Shown: in pieces, positions 34,125-47,815 of the stretch | Layout: each line of letters opens with the position of its first letter | Position numbering within the stretch: position 1 is the stretch's first letter | Source: Malus domestica | Lineage: Eukaryota > Streptophyta > Magnoliopsida > Rosales > Rosaceae | Length of the DNA: 64,000 bases | Assembly: GCF_042453785.1 (NCBI RefSeq) | Contig: NC_091676.1 | Span: 1,433,501-1,497,500, forward strand | Direction of reading: 5' to 3' | Program-made: the position numbers and the translations under genes | The notes under the pieces: generated by a model | Told to the model about the DNA's origin: nothing | The model's input: only the letters and a program-made list of their open reading frames with translations | The model's database searches: none

Positions 34125-35265
34125 AAATAATAAAAATGTTATTTATCATATATTATCATTTTTTTATTGTGTAAATTTCTCCATACTTATGTATATGCAT
34201 ATTACATACATATGTATGTTTAGATACTATAATTGCTTATCGATACATTTGTACCAACACATTTGTATCGATACATTCGTACCTAAAATTATGTACTAAT
34301 ACATTTGTACCGAAACTTACGTACTGATACTTCTATACCTATGAGTAAATTAAGATACCTAAAGTTATGTACTGATATATTTGTACCGAGACTTATATAT
34401 ATAAATGTACCGATACTTCTGTACCTATGAATAAAATAAGGTACCGAAAGTTATGTATAAATTATTTTTAATAATAAGAATTTGTTTTTTATTAAATTTT
34501 TATCTATTAATATGATTGGAGCACAAAAAAATACATTTATTATGGATGGGTAAAGAATTTCAAATGGTAACAGAAATAACAAATGTGTTATAATTACTTA
34601 TAGGTAAGTTTTAAAAATAAGGACTTATATTAGATTTTGAAAACCATTCAGGTTAAAATCTAAAAACAATCTTATTGAAGCTCTAACATCTATAATCCCC
34701 TAATAAAAATGTTATTTATCATATATTATAAATATATTTTTATTGTACCAACACATTTGTATGTTTAGATACATATGTATGTTTAGATACTATAATTACT
34801 TATGAATACATTTGTACCAACACATTTGTATCGATACATTCGTACCGAAAGTTATGTACTTATACATTTGTACCGAAACTTACGTACTAATACTTCTATA
34901 CCTATGAGTAAAATAAGGTATCTAAAGTTATGTACTGATACATTCGTACCAAAACTTATGTACCGATACTTTCGTACCTATGAATAAAATAAGGTACCAA
35001 AAGTTACGTACAAATTTTTTTTGTTTTGTTGTTGAATTTTTTTAATAATAAGATTTTTTATATAAATTTTTTATCTATTAATATGATTCGAGCATAAAAA
35101 AATACATTTATTATGGATGGGTAAAGAATTTCGAATGGTAACCAAAATAAAAAATTTGTTATAATTACTTATATGGTAAGTTTTAAAAATAAAGACGTAT
35201 ATTACAATTTGAAAACCATTCAGGTTAAAATCTAAAAAAATCTTATTGAAGCCCTCAAATCTAAA
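34125..35265 (+). repeat. AT-rich modules of about 0.55 kb, two tandem copies
   Basis: Two adjacent copies (about 34125-34690 and 34695-35260) share an order of blocks: AATAAAAATGTTATTTATC, ATGTATGTTTAGATACTATA, many short phrases built on GTACC/GGTAC (ACATTTGTACC, GATACTTCTATACC, AATAAGGTACC), AATATGATTGGAGCACAAAA, and CAGGTTAAAATCTAAA. The same modules flank the PME pseudogenes at 47816-49510 and 54610-55495. They are non-coding; identity is unknown. Confidence 0.75.
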
Positions 35266-36305
35266 ATCTCCTGTAACTAATTATATCAATCAATTAAAAT
35301 CTCCTGTAACTAATATTATTGATAAAACCATTGTAATTGGGAATAGAAATAAGGACGATGGTTGGGACACTTTTCGAACGGCAACATTCGGTACGTTTAT
35401 TTTTATCTTTCTAGAATAACCAATAATATCATTTGTTCAAAAAAAGTAACCAATAATATCAAAGCAAACAAATTGTGTTCATTAATTTGGTAGGCTTAAT
35501 GCGTGAAGGATGATTTATAGGCTAGCAAGTTTTGAACTCAGTAACAATGCCTTTGCCATAATTTGTTTTGTCGGCCGAAGACATTTAATTTGTTTGAGTT
35601 ATTTTTATTTATGTGAAATCCCCCAGTTTCTGAGATACTCAAGGGAGATATGCAGTTGATATGGGATAACTTCTTGAGCTGTGAACATGAAATTGCATCT
35701 TGAGCTGTTATAATATTTCTAGCAATTCTGTTTGTATCTGGCATTGTCGATAGTAAATGAATTTTTGCGATTTTCATAAGAATAAACCATTAGGTAAGTT
35801 ATTTTTGTAAAATTGACTAATAAATACATTATTTTCTAGAATTAAACAATAGTTTTTTTTTATAAAAGTTAAACATTTGTAAGTTATCTTCATAAAACTA
35901 ACCAGTAGGTAAAAAAAATTCGTACGGAGTTTTTTTATAATAAAATTGTATTAGTTTCGTAAATTTCCATATTAGTTTTTTGGGGTTTTTAGATATAAAC
36001 CCTTACAACTCTTATTTCCTAGATAAAAACCCACATAGTTATAAATATCCAAATAAAACCCAAATTTAAAAATGACTGCCAAGTATAGAAGTAATTGACC
36101 TATAATTACAAAATATTTACAATTTGTACCACAATATTAAAATAAAAATAAATAAATGTTATTACTCACCTTAATTACAATGAAAATATAATTATTGCAC
36201 ATATTATTATCCCAAACACACACATATATACGTTCCAATGTATATATTACTACCATAAGCTCAATATATATATATATATATAAATGTACACATATATATA
36301 GTTTA

Positions 36306-38654
36306 TGTCACAGCCCGTCCCAGAATTACTAAATACCGAGGACGTGAAATTACAAAAACGCCCTTAAACGGGATTAAGGTGCGTAAATTTGGTATTTGTT
36401 TTACACTAAGATCTTAAACTAGGGTTTAGATTTACATTTGTTTGGTCTAATAATTTTGTATTGGACTTAGGTGGGATCCCCACCTCCTGAAATCCTTCCC
36501 CAAAACCCGTAGGTTGTCTCTCTCCCTCTTTCTTCCTCATCTCTCCCTCAGAAACACTCTCTCTCTCTTACTCTCGAACTCTCTCAAGCTCTCGGACAAA
36601 CACCAAGAACAACCACAAACGTGCACCAACGTCCAATCTAAGATCATCTTCGTGATCTTGGGAACTTCACGAGCACGGGGGTATAAGTTTCAGGTAAGTT
36701 TCATTTCTGAAATCCTAGTTTCAAAACACCCCGTGAATTGACACTGTTCACGAACTTAAAATTGGTTGTGTTTTAGGCTAAAGCAAGATCACCACGAGTC
36801 TTAGGAAGTCTTAAGGAGGCTCGGAGTGCCTCGTTTGAACAAAATGGACGTCGGGATCGTCGGGTTCGAGTTTGGCCGAAATTGAGGAATTTTGGAAGGT
36901 ATGATCTAGTTGTTTTTAGGCCCTAAAACCCTTCCAACGTGATAGTACATGTTAAATGCTTCATTTTGGTATAAAATGCGAAGAAATTGGTTGAAAAACG
37001 AAGGAGAATAGTGGATTTGAAATTTTTCCAGAAACCGGCGAACAGTCGCCGGCGACCGGCGACTCGCCGGAGAAGACAGGGAATCTTCCGTCAAGTTTGA
37101 CGGAATATTCCGACGCCGTTAGTTAACTTTAACGGAAACCGTTAGTTTTTAACGGAATATACTAGGATTTGACGGAATATTCTCTAACGCCGTTCACTGT
37201 AGTCGTCAGTGTGCATGCCACGTGGCCGCGCGTGGGCCGCGCGTAGGTCCGTGCCACGTCAGGCGCGTGGGGGCGCGTGAGGACTCCAAAAATTATTTTA
37301 AAAATATGGGGATGATCCTGAGGTTGTGTAGGTCACTTTGGTATATTCATATACCCAATTTGAGCATCGTATGAAGAATTAATTACCTAGTTTGGTTTAG
37401 GTGCGTTAAATGTGCGTTAAATGATTGTTTTAAGTTATTTCACTTCTAGGTGGAACTTTTAACGAGGACGAGCACATCCAGGGGCGTCAAGGGGGTTACG
37501 ACCCGGCGACATACCAGTGAGTGGGCATTTGTTTTTATATATACCTATATACTCGATTTCCCCAGAAATCAAATTTAAATGAAAAGTATATTGAAATGAA
37601 ATGAAATATGATGTGATTGCCATGCATAGAATATTATGGATATTATGAACTGTCGTATGATGCATATATGTATGATGGTGCTGTGGAAGCACAGGTAAGT
37701 ATTTAATTAATATTATGATGATGATGATGATATATTGAGCTCATATCCTGCACCATGGTTTAGTGCTTATAGTATTCACCGCATCGCACGCTCGCCTTGG
37801 ATCCAAGTAGATGCTGGTCGTACAGTCCACGCGGAGTGGGTACGACGGGCCAGTCGTAGAGTGTTAGTGAGATTATGACTGGTGGGTGACCTTAGGTTAT
37901 TGTATACAGATGATTGATGAGAGAAGCACTAGAGCGAATATTACCATGAGTCGTTCAGACTACATTAGGTGGTTCCGACTTATGTGCAGAAGGCCGGACA
38001 GGTCACACGGAGTGACTCCGGCAGAGAGTGAGATTGATAGATGTTGAGCTCTAGGTTCAATCGTTCAGGGCTATTAGAGGGCCTCCGATTGATTATTTCT
38101 TTTACCTGATTATATTATGTTAATGCATTCATACTAAACTGTTGAAATTGGCATGGTACATTCTTTATTGAATCTGTTATAAGATTGATGATTGAGACAG
38201 TTGAGATATATATGCTATATACTATTTTTCTGGGAAAGTATACAGGTTTTCCAAAAAGGGGTTATAATTGTGGATTTATGAAATGATTTGGAAAAGCTTG
38301 ATTTTCGCCCACTCACGTTTTCTGTTTTTCGCCCCTCCAGGTTCTAGTTGATAGTTGAGGCGTTGGTGGCCTACGAGGACTGCTTCGGCGTTCTGACAGA
38401 CTAAATAAATGTAGGATTCACCCGAGGGTGTTGTAAAATAGTTATGTTCCTACTTGACTGCACCTAGATGCTTATGCTCTGTTTATGTGTGTTTAGTACA
38501 CTCTTATGCACATAGAATGTTAGGTTGTAAATAACTGAAATTAGTGGTTTTCGTTGACTCGTATTTTATTATTAAATCGTTTCCGCTTGCGTTATGGTTA
38601 CGTCACACTTACGTGACGGCCAGCACGTCCTAGTCTTCGGGTTAGGGTGTGTCA
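36306..38654 (+). repeat. 5' LTR of the Tekay/Del-like element
   Basis: 2349 bp, almost identical to 43617-45965. The short open frames inside it are duplicated in the 3' LTR and look non-coding. A CT-rich tract (about 36511-36595) may mark the start of the transcribed leader. Confidence 0.95.
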
Positions 38655-38693
38655 GTTTGGTATCAGAGCATAGGTTGCAGTCCTGTATAACTA

Positions 38694-41600
38694 ATGAGTT
38701 CTTCTATTGATTTTGTTATGTTTTCTGTCAGAATTATGCCGCCTCGTAGAGATCCTCGCCGTGCTGCTGAGCCTAATTTCCCCGATATAACTCAGTTAGG
38801 GGCAGCAATGGCTCAAGCTTTTCAGGCTAATATCCGTCCTCCTCAGAGAACGCCCGTAGAGACGATGTATAATCTGAAATTGGAAACTTTTGAGGGAAAT
38901 GAAGGTTATGAAGGGGCAGAAAAGTGGTTGGATCGAATTGAGCAGACCTTTCAAGTGATGCAAAGTCAGGGAAACCTGCCAGCTAATAGATGGGTGGAGA
39001 CTACCACCTGGTTTTTGGGCCGTGAGCCAGCTGCGTGGTGGATAAATCAGTCGAGGCACATGGCACCTGAAAGGACAGCCGAATGGGAGGTATTTAAGGA
39101 AAATTTTATGAAGAGATTTGTTCCTCCGGAATATATAGATCGCAAGAAACAGGAATTCACCAGTCTGAAGCAGAGAAATATGTCTGCACATGAGTACTAC
39201 AGGAAGTTTACTGATTTATCCCGTTATGATTCTGATTTAGCGGGTAATCAAGCAGAAATGCTTCGTCGTTTCAAGCTAGGATCTAAGAAGAAGTACAGAA
39301 CGTTTGCCAATGCACTTCCCTGTGCCGATTATCATGAGTATTTTGAGATTCTGGTCCGGATGGAAGACTCTGATAATCTTCCGGACAGTGAGGATGAAGA
39401 GGATAAGGGTAATGGTCAGAAGAAAAATGAGAAAGGTAAAGGTGTTTCCATTCCAGGACCTCGTCAGATGCAGAATTTCAAGAAAAGTGGAATGAGTTCG
39501 AGTTCTTCCAGTGGTGGATTTAGTGCCACAGGTCCGAGGAGAGGAGGTGGTAGGTTTGGTAATGGACCTAGATTTTCTGGTCAGAGAGGCTTTAGTGGTG
39601 CTGGTAATTCGGGTCCTCCGTTATGTCGCCGTTGTAATTTCCGACATCATGGGGAATGTAGGAGAAGCAGTGGTGCATGCTTTACATGTGGTCAGACAGG
39701 ACATAGAGCTATGTATTGTCCCCAGAATCAGCAGAGGCCCCAGCAGCCTGTTATGCCAACATCAGCACCGACTCAACAGAACTTTAATTCAGGCAGTTAT
39801 GGCCAGGGTGGTCGTGGTGGTGCTTATCACTATCAGGGTGATGCTGCTCCTTATGCTCCGGGACAGTATCACTATTCCCAGGATCCTTATTTTCAGAGTG
39901 GATATTCTCAGGATCAAGGAGGTTATACTTCATATCCGTCTATGCCAGCTAGCGGATCTCAGTGGTATCATGGGGGTCAGCCCCAACAGAGCGGAGTTGC
40001 TGCTAGTAGTGCAGGGTCGTTTAGGCCGCCTGCCCAGACAGGTCAAGGACGTATTCCTCAGGGACGAGGTAACCAGAGTGGCAGAGGTCGTGGAGGACGA
40101 CAGCCAGCTCAGGGACGTGTTAACCACATCTCGCTGCAAGATGCTCAGAACCATCCAGACTTGATTATGGGTACGTTGAATGTTCTTGGTCATTTTGCTA
40201 GAGTCTTGATTGATTGTGGTGCTACACACTCTGTGATTTCTCATACATTTGCTCAAATAACGCAACCTCATCCTTCACCTCTAGGGTTTGATTTAGAGTT
40301 TGCTATGCCTAGAGGGGATAAATGTTATGTTGATAGTTTTTACTCTGGGTGTCCAGTGATGGTAGATAATGTCATTATGCCTGCTAATCTTGTCCCGTTA
40401 GACATCGTGGATTTTGATGTGATTTTAGGGGCGGATTGGTTGCATTATAATCGCGCCCATATAGATTGTTACGGGAAATCAGTTACTTTTCTTCGTCCTG
40501 GACTACCCGAGGTTACATTTGTGGGTGAAAGAAGTGGGGTGAGGCATGGTGTTATTTCAGCCATAAGGGCAAAGAAATTGTTATCCAAGGGTTGTCAGGG
40601 ATACTTGGCACATGTGGTGTTAAATGATGTTGATTCCGGTAGTGTGGAGGAAGTCGGAGTAGTCAGACACTATCCTGATGTATTTCCAGATGATTTACCT
40701 GGGTTGCCTCCAGATAGAGATGTGGAATTTTCGATTGATTTGCTTCCAGGTACGAACCCTATCTCTTTGACTCCTTATAGAATGGCACCAGCGGAATTAA
40801 GAGAGTTGAAAATTCAATTGCAAGAGTTAATTGATAAAGGTTTCATTCAGCCTAGTTCTTCACCTTGGGGAGCTCCAGTGTTGTTTGTAAGAAAGAAAGA
40901 TGGAACTTTGAGATTGTGCATTGATTACAGGCAATTGAATCGGGTGACGATTAAAAACCGTTATCCCTTGCCTCGTATAGATGATTTGTTTGATCAGCTC
41001 AAGGGTGCCTGTGTGTTTTCTAAGATCGATTTGAGGTCTGGGTATTATCAATTAAAGATTAAAGATGAGGATGTTCATAAAACAGCTTTCAGGACTCGTT
41101 ATGGGCATTATGAGTTTTTGGTGATGCCATTTGGATTAACGAACGCTCCTGCAGCTTTCATGAGATTGATGAATGAAGTATTCCAGGAATATCTTGACAA
41201 GTTTGTTATTGTTTTTATTGATGATATCCTGGTATATTCTAAGTCGAAATCAGACCATATTCGACATCTTAACTTGGTGTTAAGGAAATTGAGGGAACAC
41301 CGGTTATATGCCAAATTTAGTAAATGTCAATTTTGGCTGGATCAAGTGGCATTTTTGGGACATGTGGTATCAGCTCAAGGAATTCAAGTGGATCCTCAAA
41401 AGATAGCAGCAGTGGAAAATTGGGAACAACCTCGAACGGTTACTGAGGTGCGGAGTTTTCTTGGTTTGGCAGGTTATTATAGACGGTTTGTTCAAGACTT
41501 TTCTATGATTGCCTTGCCATTAACGAAGTTAACCAGGAAGGATGTTAAGTTTGAATGGGATGAAAGTTGTGAGCAAAGTTTCCAGCAGTTGAAGTATTGC

Positions 41601-43562
41601 CTTACTCATGCACCTGTGTTAGTACTTCCTGATGATAACGGTAACTTCGAGATCTATAGTGATGCTTCTTTGAATGGTTTGGGTTGTGTTTTGATGCAGC
41701 ATAGTAGAGTGATTGCCTATGCTTCTAGGCAGTTGAAGACTCATGAAAGAAACTATCCGACTCACGATCTTGAGTTGGCAGCTATTGTGTTTGCTTTGAA
41801 GATTTGGAGACATTATCTCTATGGCGAGAAATGTAAGATCTTTACCGATCATAAAAGCCTTCAGTACCTTTTCACTCAGCATGATCTTAATCTTCGTCAG
41901 AGAAGATGGTTGGAATTGTTAAGTGATTATGATTGCACGATTGAGTACCATCCGGGTCGTGCAAATGTGGTAGCTGATGCTCTGAGTAGAAAACCTCAAG
42001 GGCGACTTAATGCTTTGTATGCCAGTCGTGTTTCTCTTCTGGCAGAGTTGAGATCTACTGGAGTAGAGTTAGAATTGGAAGAGCAAAGTGAAGCTTTTCT
42101 TGCCAGTTTTCAAGTCAAGCCAGTTTTAATTGATCGGGTGCTTGCAGCTCAATCGTGGGATGAAGAAATTCAAGAATTGATCAATTTAAGAAATGAAGGG
42201 AAGAAGAAAGATCTCAAGATCCGAGGATCAGATGGTATGCTTATGCAAGAGAACAGGATGTATGTGCCTAATAATGAGGAACTGAAGAAAGAAATCTTGG
42301 ATGAAGCACATTGTTCGGCTTATGCTATGCACCCAGGAGGAACTAAAATGTATCATACCACTCGACCATTCTATTATTGGCCGGGTATGAAGAGGGAGAT
42401 TGCGGAGTATGTGAGTAGGTGTATTGTCTGCCAGCAGGTTAAGGCTGAAAGAAAGAGGCCGTTTGGAAGATTGCAACCACTTCCCGTTCCCCAGTGGAAA
42501 TGGGAGAATATAACGATGGATTTTGTGTATAAGCTGCCACGTACACAAAATGGTTTTGATGGCATTTGGGTGGTTGTAGATCGACTTACCAAATCAGCAC
42601 ATTTTATTCCAGTAAGGGAGAAATACTCTTTAAATAAGTTGGCTCAGTTATTCCTATCGAAGATTGTAAAGTATCATGGTGTCCCAGTGAATATTATTTC
42701 TGATCGAGATCCAAGATTTACTTCTAAGTTTTGGATAGCTTTTCAAGAAGCTTTGGGTACTAGATTGCTTTACAGTACAACTTATCATCCACAGACAGAT
42801 GGTCAGTCAGAGAGAACTATTCAGACACTCGAGGATATGTTGAGATCCTCTGTGATGCAATTTGGTGATTCTTGGCATGATCGTTTGGATTTGATGGAGT
42901 TTGCCTACAATAATAGTTTTCATTCGAGTATTGGAATGTCTCCATTTGAAGCACTTTATGGTAAAGCTTGTCGTACGCCATTATGTTGGTCAGAGGTTGG
43001 TGAAAGAATACTTGAGGGCCCAGAGATTGTGGATGAGACTACTCAGAATATTCAGGTAATTAAGTCTAACCTGAAAGTGGCCCAGGATAGACAAAAGAGC
43101 CTAGCGGATCGACATACCACGGACAGAATGTATAATGTGGGCGACTATGTTTTTCTGAAATTATCGCCTTGGAGAGGTGTGGTTCGCTTTGGAAAGAAAG
43201 GAAAGCTAAGTCCCAGGTACATTGGACCTTATGAGATCACTGAGAGGATTGGTGAAGTTGCTTACAGGTTGGAGCTACCTCCAGAGTTGTCTAAGGTACA
43301 TAATGTGTTCCATGTCTCGATGCTTCGGCATTATGTTTCAGATCCTTCACATGTGATTCCTCCTCAACCATTGGAAATTAATCCGGATTTGACATATGAT
43401 GAGGAACCAGTGACTATACTGGATTGGAAAGATAAGACTTTGAGGAATAAGACCGTGAGCTTGGTAAAAGTATTGTGGAGGAACCATTCAGCGGAAGAAG
43501 CTACATGGGAAACAGAAGAACGAATGAGAGTTATGTATCCGAGGTTATTCTATGAGTTTTGA
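38694..43562 (+). other. gag-pol polyprotein frame of the Tekay/Del-like element
   Basis: One open frame of 1622 codons; the family-typical start is probably the internal MPPRRDPRR. The parts in order are: gag domain (about residues 60-240), a CCHC zinc knuckle ([14 protein letters not shown]), aspartic protease ([12 protein letters not shown]), reverse transcriptase ([11 protein letters not shown]), RNase H ([16 protein letters not shown]), integrase with HHCC and DDE regions ([31 protein letters not shown]), and a C-terminal chromodomain-like stretch ([16 protein letters not shown]). The order protease-RT-RH-integrase is that of Ty3/gypsy. It looks whole. Confidence 0.93.
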
Positions 43563-43616
43563 TGTTCTGGTTGGTGACTGGAATTTCGGGGACGAAATTC
43601 TATAAGGAGGGGAGAT

Positions 43617-45965
43617 TGTCACAACCCGTCCCAGAATTACTAAATACCGAGGACGTGAAATTACAAAAACGCCCTTAAACGGGATTAAGGTGCGTAAATT
43701 TGGTATTTGTTTTACACTAAGATCTTAAACTAGGGTTTAGATTTACATTTGTTTGGTCTAATAATTTTGTATTGGACTTAGGTGGGATCCCCACCTCCTG
43801 AAATCCTTCCCCAAAACCCGTAGGTTGTCTCTCTCCCTCTTTCTTCCTCATCTCTCCCTCAGAAACACTCTCTCTCTCTTACTCTCGAACTCTCTCAAGC
43901 TCTCGGACAAACACCAAGAACAACCACAAACGTGCACCAACGTCCAATCTAAGATCATCTTCGTGATCTTGGGAACTTCACGAGCACGGGGGTATAAGTT
44001 TCAGGTAAGTTTCATTTCTGAAATCCTAGTTTCAAAACACCCCGTGAATTGACACTGTTCACGAACTTAAAATTGGTTGTGTTTTAGGCTAAAGCAAGAT
44101 CACCACGAGTCTTAGGAAGTCTTAAGGAGGCTCGGAGTGCCTCGTTTGAACAAAATGGACGTCGGGATCGTCGGGTTCGAGTTTGGCCGAAATTGAGGAA
44201 TTTTGGAAGGTATGATCTAGTTGTTTTTAGGCCCTAAAACCCTTCCAACGTGATAGTACATGTTAAATGCTTCATTTTGGTATAAAATGCGAAGAAATTG
44301 GTTGAAAAACGAAGGAGAATAGTGGATTTGAAATTTTTCCAGAAACCGGCGAACAGTCGCCGGCGACCGGCGACTCGCCGGAGAAGACAGGGAATCTTCC
44401 GTCAAGTTTGACGGAATATTCCGACGCCGTTAGTTAACTTTAACGGAAACCGTTAGTTTTTAACGGAATATACTAGGATTTGACGGAATATTCTCTAACG
44501 CCGTTCACTGTAGTCGTCAGTGTGCATGCCACGTGGCCGCGCGTGGGCCGCGCGTAGGTCCGTGCCACGTCAGGCGCGTGGGGGCGCGTGAGGACTCCAA
44601 AAATTATTTTAAAAATATGGGGATGATCCTGAGGTTGTGTAGGTCACTTTGGTATATTCATATACCCAATTTGAGCATCGTATGAAGAATTAATTACCTA
44701 GTTTGGTTTAGGTGCGTTAAATGTGCGTTAAATGATTGTTTTAAGTTATTTCACTTCTAGGTGGAACTTTTAACGAGGACGAGCACATCCAGGGGCGTCA
44801 AGGGGGTTACGACCCGGCGACATACCAGTGAGTGGGCATTTGTTTTTATATATACCTATATACTCGATTTCCCCAGAAATCAAATTTAAATGAAAAGTAT
44901 ATTGAAATGAAATGAAATATGATGTGATTGCCATGCATAGAATATTATGGATATTATGAACTGTCGTATGATGCATATATGTATGATGGTGCTGTGGAAG
45001 CACAGGTAAGTATTTAATTAATATTATGATGATGATGATGATATATTGAGCTCATATCCTGCACCATGGTTTAGTGCTTATAGTATTCACCGCATCGCAC
45101 GCTCGCCTTGGATCCAAGTAGATGCTGGTCGTACAGTCCACGCGGAGTGGGTACGACGGGCCAGTCGTAGAGTGTTAGTGAGATTATGACTGGTGGGTGA
45201 CCTTAGGTTATTGTATACAGATGATTGATGAGAGAAGCACTAGAGCGAATATTACCATGAGTCGTTCAGACTACATTAGGTGGTTCCGACTTATGTGCAG
45301 AAGGCCGGACAGGTCACGCGGAGTGACTCCGGCAGAGAGTGAGATTGATATATGTTGAGCTCTAGGTTCAATCGTTCAGGGCTATTAGAGGGCCTCCGAT
45401 TGATTATTTCTTTTACCTGATTATATTATGTTAATGCATTCATACTAAACTGTTGAAATTGGCATGGTACATTCTTTATTGAATCTGTTATAAGATTGAT
45501 GATTGAGACAGTTGAGATATATATGCTATATACTATTTTTCTGGGAAAGTATACAGGTTTTCCAAAAAGGGGTTATAATTGTGGATTTATGAAATGATTT
45601 GGAAAAGCTTGATTTTCGCCCACTCACGTTTTCTGTTTTTCGCCCCTCCAGGTTCTAGTTGATAGTTGAGGCGTTGGTGGCCTACGAGGACTGCTTCGGC
45701 GTTCTGACAGACTAAATAAATGTAGGATTCACCCGAGGGTGTTGTAAAATAGTTATGTTCCTACTTGACTGCACCTAGATGCTTATGCTCTGTTTATGTG
45801 TGTTTAGTACACTCTTATGCACATAGAATGTTAGGTTGTAAATAACTGAAATTAGTGGTTTTCGTTGACTCGTATTTTATTATTAAATCGTTTCCGCTTG
45901 CGTTATGGTTACGTCACACTTACGTGACGGCCAGCACGTCCTAGTCTTCGGGTTAGGGTGTGTCA
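43617..45965 (+). repeat. 3' LTR of the Tekay/Del-like element
   Basis: 2349 bp, starting TGTCACAACC and ending TGTGTCA, followed by target repeat GTTTA. Same length as the 5' LTR. Confidence 0.95.
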
Positions 45966-45970
45966 GTTTA

Positions 45971-47131
45971 CCTATGTATATAATATTACTATACGTTCAC
46001 ATACACACACACACACATATACATATACATGCACAGTACTACATATATGATCAAACATATTAAACTAATTAATCTACCTATATTTAAATTTATGATGAGC
46101 AAATAACATATATTTTGTAGGTAAATTAATATTGAATCAAATAACATTCTTTTATTTCGTAGGTAATTTATTTTCCATGTATTATTACATATATTTGGCA
46201 CATTTTATTATTATAAGATATATGTCCAAATAATAGATAAATTAATCTTCAATAAAAAAATAATTTCTTTATTTTGTAAGTAAATTAATTTTGAATCAAA
46301 TAACATTTCTTCATTATGTAGGTATTTTATTTTGTATGTATCATTATATATATTGGCCACATTTTATTATATGAACAAATAATAGGTAAACTAGTATTGA
46401 ATAAAATAATAACATTTTGTATGTAGGTATATTATTTTGCATATATTTGGGTTTGCTTTATCATGTAGGTAAATTACTTTGAATAAATTTTATGTATGTC
46501 AAGCATGTTTTTGTTGTTGTTATATGTGTCTATATACATACATATATATATGTGTGTGTGTGTGAAATAATTTACCTACATTTATGTGTAAAATATAATT
46601 TTATTGACTTAACTAAGCATGTATTAATACATTTATTAGGCATGTTTTATTGTTATTATATATTATGCAATGAATTTATTATTTTTGTAAAATCATTCAT
46701 TTTCCCTTACAATTTGTATGGAATTAATTGTTCAAATAGGGGTGTTTTGGGCATCAAAATTTTTTAAATGTGTAAAGTCAAATATAATTAAGGAATTTGT
46801 TGATGTGGAATCTAGTCAATGGGTTTTATTCCAATAAAAAACTTATGTCGGGTTTTATATGGAGAAACTTAAGTTTCAAGGACTAAAGTCATATTTTCAG
46901 TAGTTTTTATATTGCATACTGCAACTAACACATTGGATCCTAATAATCTCTGAATTTTGTTTGGATAAAATGATATGATTGGTATCTGATAGGTTAGCGG
47001 GGATACAAGTTTTCATTTACCTAACCCTAAATTTCAACACGTGACATTTTATATTCTGCAATTTTTTTTCTTCCTAATATGCCTAGTCACTCGTAAAATA
47101 ATTACTTTTTCATTCGTAAAAAAAAAAACAG
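45971..47131. other. Remainder of PME pseudogene A intron
   Basis: AT-rich DNA with a (CA)n tract near 46000 and TG/TA simple repeats near 46540-46565. Blocks with TTGAATCAAATAACAT and TTGTAGGTAAATTA recur loosely within 46080-46480 and again at 55880-56170 and 57330-57420. No gene is seen. The end (46915-47130) is closely similar to the end of pseudogene B's intron and carries the empty site for the CACTA-like insert. Confidence 0.5.
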
Positions 47132-47815
47132 GGGTTGGAGGGGACCGGTTTATGGCTCAAGATATGACTTTTGAAAACACAGCCAGACCCCACTAAGCCG
47201 TCGAGATGCGTTGTGGGGCCAATCAATAAGTTTTTTACCGATGTAGTTTCGAAGGTTATCAAGACACCTTATATGTGAATGCCAAATCACAGTTCTATCG
47301 TGATTGTGATATATACGGCACAATAGATTTTATTTTTTGAAACGCTATAGTCGTGTTCCAAAACTGCAACATATACGTGAGAAGACCAATGAAAGTTCAA
47401 GTAAATGTGGTGACGGCGCAATCCTGGAAGCAGCCTGATGAGCCAACTGGTATTGTTATCCACAATTGCCGTGTCACGGCCGTTGAAGATTTAAGACCTG
47501 TGCAACGCTCATTCCGAACATATGTGGGCTAGTCGTGGCGGGTGTACTCGAGGACAGTGATCCTAAAGAGTACTCTGGAAGAATTGGTGGATCCTGCTGG
47601 TTGGATGCTGTGGAATGGAAGTGTTGGCTTGTCCAAACTTTACTACGGGGAGTACATGAACTCTGGAGTTGGTGCCGATACTAGTAGGAGGGTCACGTGG
47701 CCTGGTTATTACATAATAACGAGTGCAGCAGATGTGGAAAAGGTTAATGTTAGGAACTTCATAAGCGGATATTCATGGATTTCGAGAGTTAGAGTACCTT
47801 ATTTAAGCTCTAAAA

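Larger units (their letters stand above)
36306..45965 (+). mobile_element. Ty3/gypsy chromovirus (Tekay/Del-like), 9.66 kb, looks whole
   Basis: LTRs at 36306-38654 and 43617-45965, both 2349 bp, start TGTCACA and end GTGTGTCA. Target repeat GTTTA is at 36301-36305 and 45966-45970. A primer-binding site TTGGTATCAGAGCA (initiator-Met tRNA type) follows the 5' LTR, and a purine tract AGGAGGGGAGAT precedes the 3' LTR. One long open frame lies between. By eye the LTRs differ at about three of 2349 positions, implying insertion within roughly the last hundred thousand years at usual plant rates. It sits in the intron of PME pseudogene A in sense orientation. Long LTRs, a single frame and a terminal chromodomain-like segment point to the Tekay/Del clade. 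Confidence 0.95.
35318..47815 (+). pseudogene. Pectinesterase pseudogene A (with gypsy element in its intron)
   Basis: Only the end of exon 1 survives (35318-35390, IDKTIVIGNRNKDDG, then FRTATFG), followed by a donor. Exon 2 resumes at 47132 after an AG acceptor and runs to about 47815. Readable motifs are [52 protein letters not shown] and WISRVRVPYL. Exon 2 has several in-frame stops (in the regions of ENTA, GANQ, DFIF and TYVG), and the catalytic-Arg region reads SWRVY. The promoter and nearly all of exon 1 are gone, apparently deleted from just after the AT-rich module at 35300. The intron, originally about 2 kb, holds the 9.66-kb gypsy element. It is closely similar to pseudogene B and belongs with the intact gene at 61979. 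Confidence 0.88.

Noticed and set aside
36514-37692. Open frames of 62-77 codons inside the long LTR
   Set aside because: They are repeated exactly in the other LTR (43825-45003), have no domain and are expected by chance.
38796-40271. Antisense and out-of-frame reading frames across the gag region of the Tekay/Del-like element
   Set aside because: Shadows of the long sense frame, with no independent features.
46492-46767. 91-codon frame MYVKHVFVVVICVY...
   Set aside because: Low-complexity TG/TA repeats translated. No domain, and it is inside the pseudogene intron.
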